From positions 1 through 6,192 of the forward strand of contig JAGPBG010000142.1 in assembly GCA_018063485.1 (NCBI GenBank): a DNA stretch of 6,192 bases. Direction: 5' to 3'. Below are positions 5,254 to 6,192 of this stretch, in pieces (within the stretch, counting starts at the first letter, position 1; every line of letters starts with the position of its first letter). The DNA comes from Cypionkella sp. Lineage in GTDB: Bacteria; Pseudomonadota; Alphaproteobacteria; Rhodobacterales; Rhodobacteraceae. Below the pieces are notes generated by a model that had not been told where the DNA came from, ran no database searches, and saw only the letters and a list, made by a program, of their open reading frames with translations. A program made the translations under genes and the position numbers.

Positions 5254-6192
5254 GCCCGCCTTAGCTGCTCGATGCCGTAAACCAGCAATCCTGCCAGCAA
5301 GCCCCAAAAGGCTGCGCCAATTCCGAACACTGCCACGCCCGAGGCCGTAACCGTAAGCGTCACCGTTGCCGCAAAGCGGGTGGCGGCATCGGTGTAGGCC
5401 CCGGTCAGCGCGCTCAAGAGCGGCCCAAGCAGGGCCAGCGCCACCAGCGCGATCATCAGAGCGGGCGGCAAGCCCGCCAAAAGCGCCAGAATCAACGGGC
5501 CAAGCAAACCCAGACCGGCCCAGGTGCCAGCATAGGCAAAGCCTACTTTCCAACGCTGATCCCTGTCAGGATGCACATCATCGCCCATGCAAATTGCTGC
5601 CGTGATCGCGGCCATGCTGATGGTATGCGCGCCGAACAGGCCCGCAACGGCGGAAATACCACCGGTAACTGCCAATGCCTCACGCACTGGCGCAGTGTAG
5701 CCGGCTGCGCGGATCGTGGCGAAACCGGGCAGGTTTTGCGAGGCCATCGTCACCAGATACAAGGGCAGAGCGAGACCGATCAGCACATCCACGCGGAATG
5801 CAGGGGTGATGAACTCCATTGTCGGCAAGGGCAGGGCAAGCGCGGGCAGAATCGCTGCCCCCGTCGCATAGGCCAGCACCAACCCCGTCGCCAGCGCCGC
5901 CAGCACCGCCAGTGCCGGGTTTTTCAGCCGCACCGCCAGGAAAACCGCCACCATCGGCAGCAGGAGTTTCGGCAAATCCTGCAGCGCCGCACTGGCTTTC
6001 AGGCAAAACGGCAACAGCACACCGGCCAGCATCCCCGCCGCAATCGCGTCCGGGATCATGGCTACCGCGCGGCCCAAGGGCTTTAGCGCCCCGGTCAGGG
6101 CGATCAAAAGCCCGGTGACCACAAAGGCGCCCACGGCCTCATTCATCGAAATGCCAGAGGTTGCCGCGACCAGTGCAGCGCCGGGAGTAGAC
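5250..6192 (-). CDS. benE: BenE-family benzoate/proton symporter, missing its N-terminus at the window edge
   Basis: This inner-membrane transporter is expected to import benzoate or a related aromatic acid with protons. 313 codons of the C-terminal part are visible, of roughly 390-400 in the family. No start or stop precedes the right edge: the frame is open to base 6191 and reads STPGAALVAATSG there, a BenE-type conserved start of an early helix, so the internal ATG at 6146 is not the true start. Family hallmarks include IPDAIAAGMLAGVLLPF, YLVTMASQNLPGFATIRAAG and the signature GAHTISMAAITAAICMGDD-HPD. The rest is a succession of Ala/Leu-rich membrane helices ending in a short basic tail (EQLRRA). 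Its stop (5250-5252) overlaps the uvrD stop on the other strand. No benzoate catabolic genes are in view, so the substrate is inferred from the family only. Confidence 0.87.
   Translation of the reverse strand, partial: STPGAALVAATSGISMNEAVGAFVVTGLLIALTGALKPLGRAVAMIPDAIAAGMLAGVLLPFCLKASAALQDLPKLLLPMVAVFLAVRLKNPALAVLAALATGLVLAYATGAAILPALALPLPTMEFITPAFRVDVLIGLALPLYLVTMASQNLPGFATIRAAGYTAPVREALAVTGGISAVAGLFGAHTISMAAITAAICMGDDVHPDRDQRWKVGFAYAGTWAGLGLLGPLILALLAGLPPALMIALVALALLGPLLSALTGAYTDAATRFAATVTLTVTASGVAVFGIGAAFWGLLAGLLVYGIEQLRRA

Noticed and set aside
4807..5553. Open frame of 248 codons on the minus strand across the uvrD/benE junction
   Set aside because: It overlaps both real genes in the wrong frame and encodes no recognisable domain. 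The BenE frame on the same strand explains the right part.
1..6192. Search for a novel defence, mobile or biosynthetic system
   Set aside because: All coding space is taken by five recognisable housekeeping or transport families. There are no transposase, integrase, CRISPR-type repeats, tRNA attachment sites or unknown conserved ORFs.

Overview
The window looks like ordinary chromosomal DNA from an alphaproteobacterium, most likely a member of the Rhodobacterales (Roseobacter/Rhodobacter group). The evidence is high GC, pyruvate carboxylase and UvrD proteins that read like the versions familiar from that order, and an alphaproteobacterial-type LexA box. No sequence search was run, so the taxonomy is an inference from recall.

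Layout from left to right. (1) Bases 1-431, minus strand: the first 143 codons of a pyruvate carboxylase gene (pyc), cut by the left edge. (2) Bases 432-536: its promoter region, holding a perfect 15-bp palindrome with the CTGC-N3-GCAG core known for PhaR-type regulators. (3) Bases 537-2054, minus strand: a 14-helix DHA2 (EmrB/QacA-type) MFS drug exporter. (4) Bases 2055-2150: an AT-rich divergent promoter/operator region. (5) Bases 2151-2726, plus strand: a MarR-family repressor, the likely local regulator of the exporter. (6) Bases 2718-2768: three tandem 17-bp repeats that begin inside the end of the marR gene. (7) Bases 2775-2789: an exact GAAC-N7-GAAC direct repeat, the alphaproteobacterial SOS (LexA) box, just ahead of (8) bases 2830-5253, plus strand: a full-length UvrD/PcrA helicase with a C-terminal Tudor-like domain. 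(9) Bases 5250-6192, minus strand: a BenE-family benzoate/proton symporter that converges on uvrD, shares a CTAG with its stop codon, and runs off the right edge.

The genes form separate functional units rather than one pathway: anaplerosis (pyc), a MarR-controlled efflux cassette, SOS-linked DNA repair (uvrD) and aromatic acid uptake (benE). I see no phage, transposon, CRISPR, defence or biosynthetic cluster signature. The points most worth attention are regulatory: the palindrome ahead of pyc, the LexA box ahead of uvrD, and the odd tandem repeat with chained mini-ORFs between marR and uvrD. No stretch over 300 bases lacks a gene.
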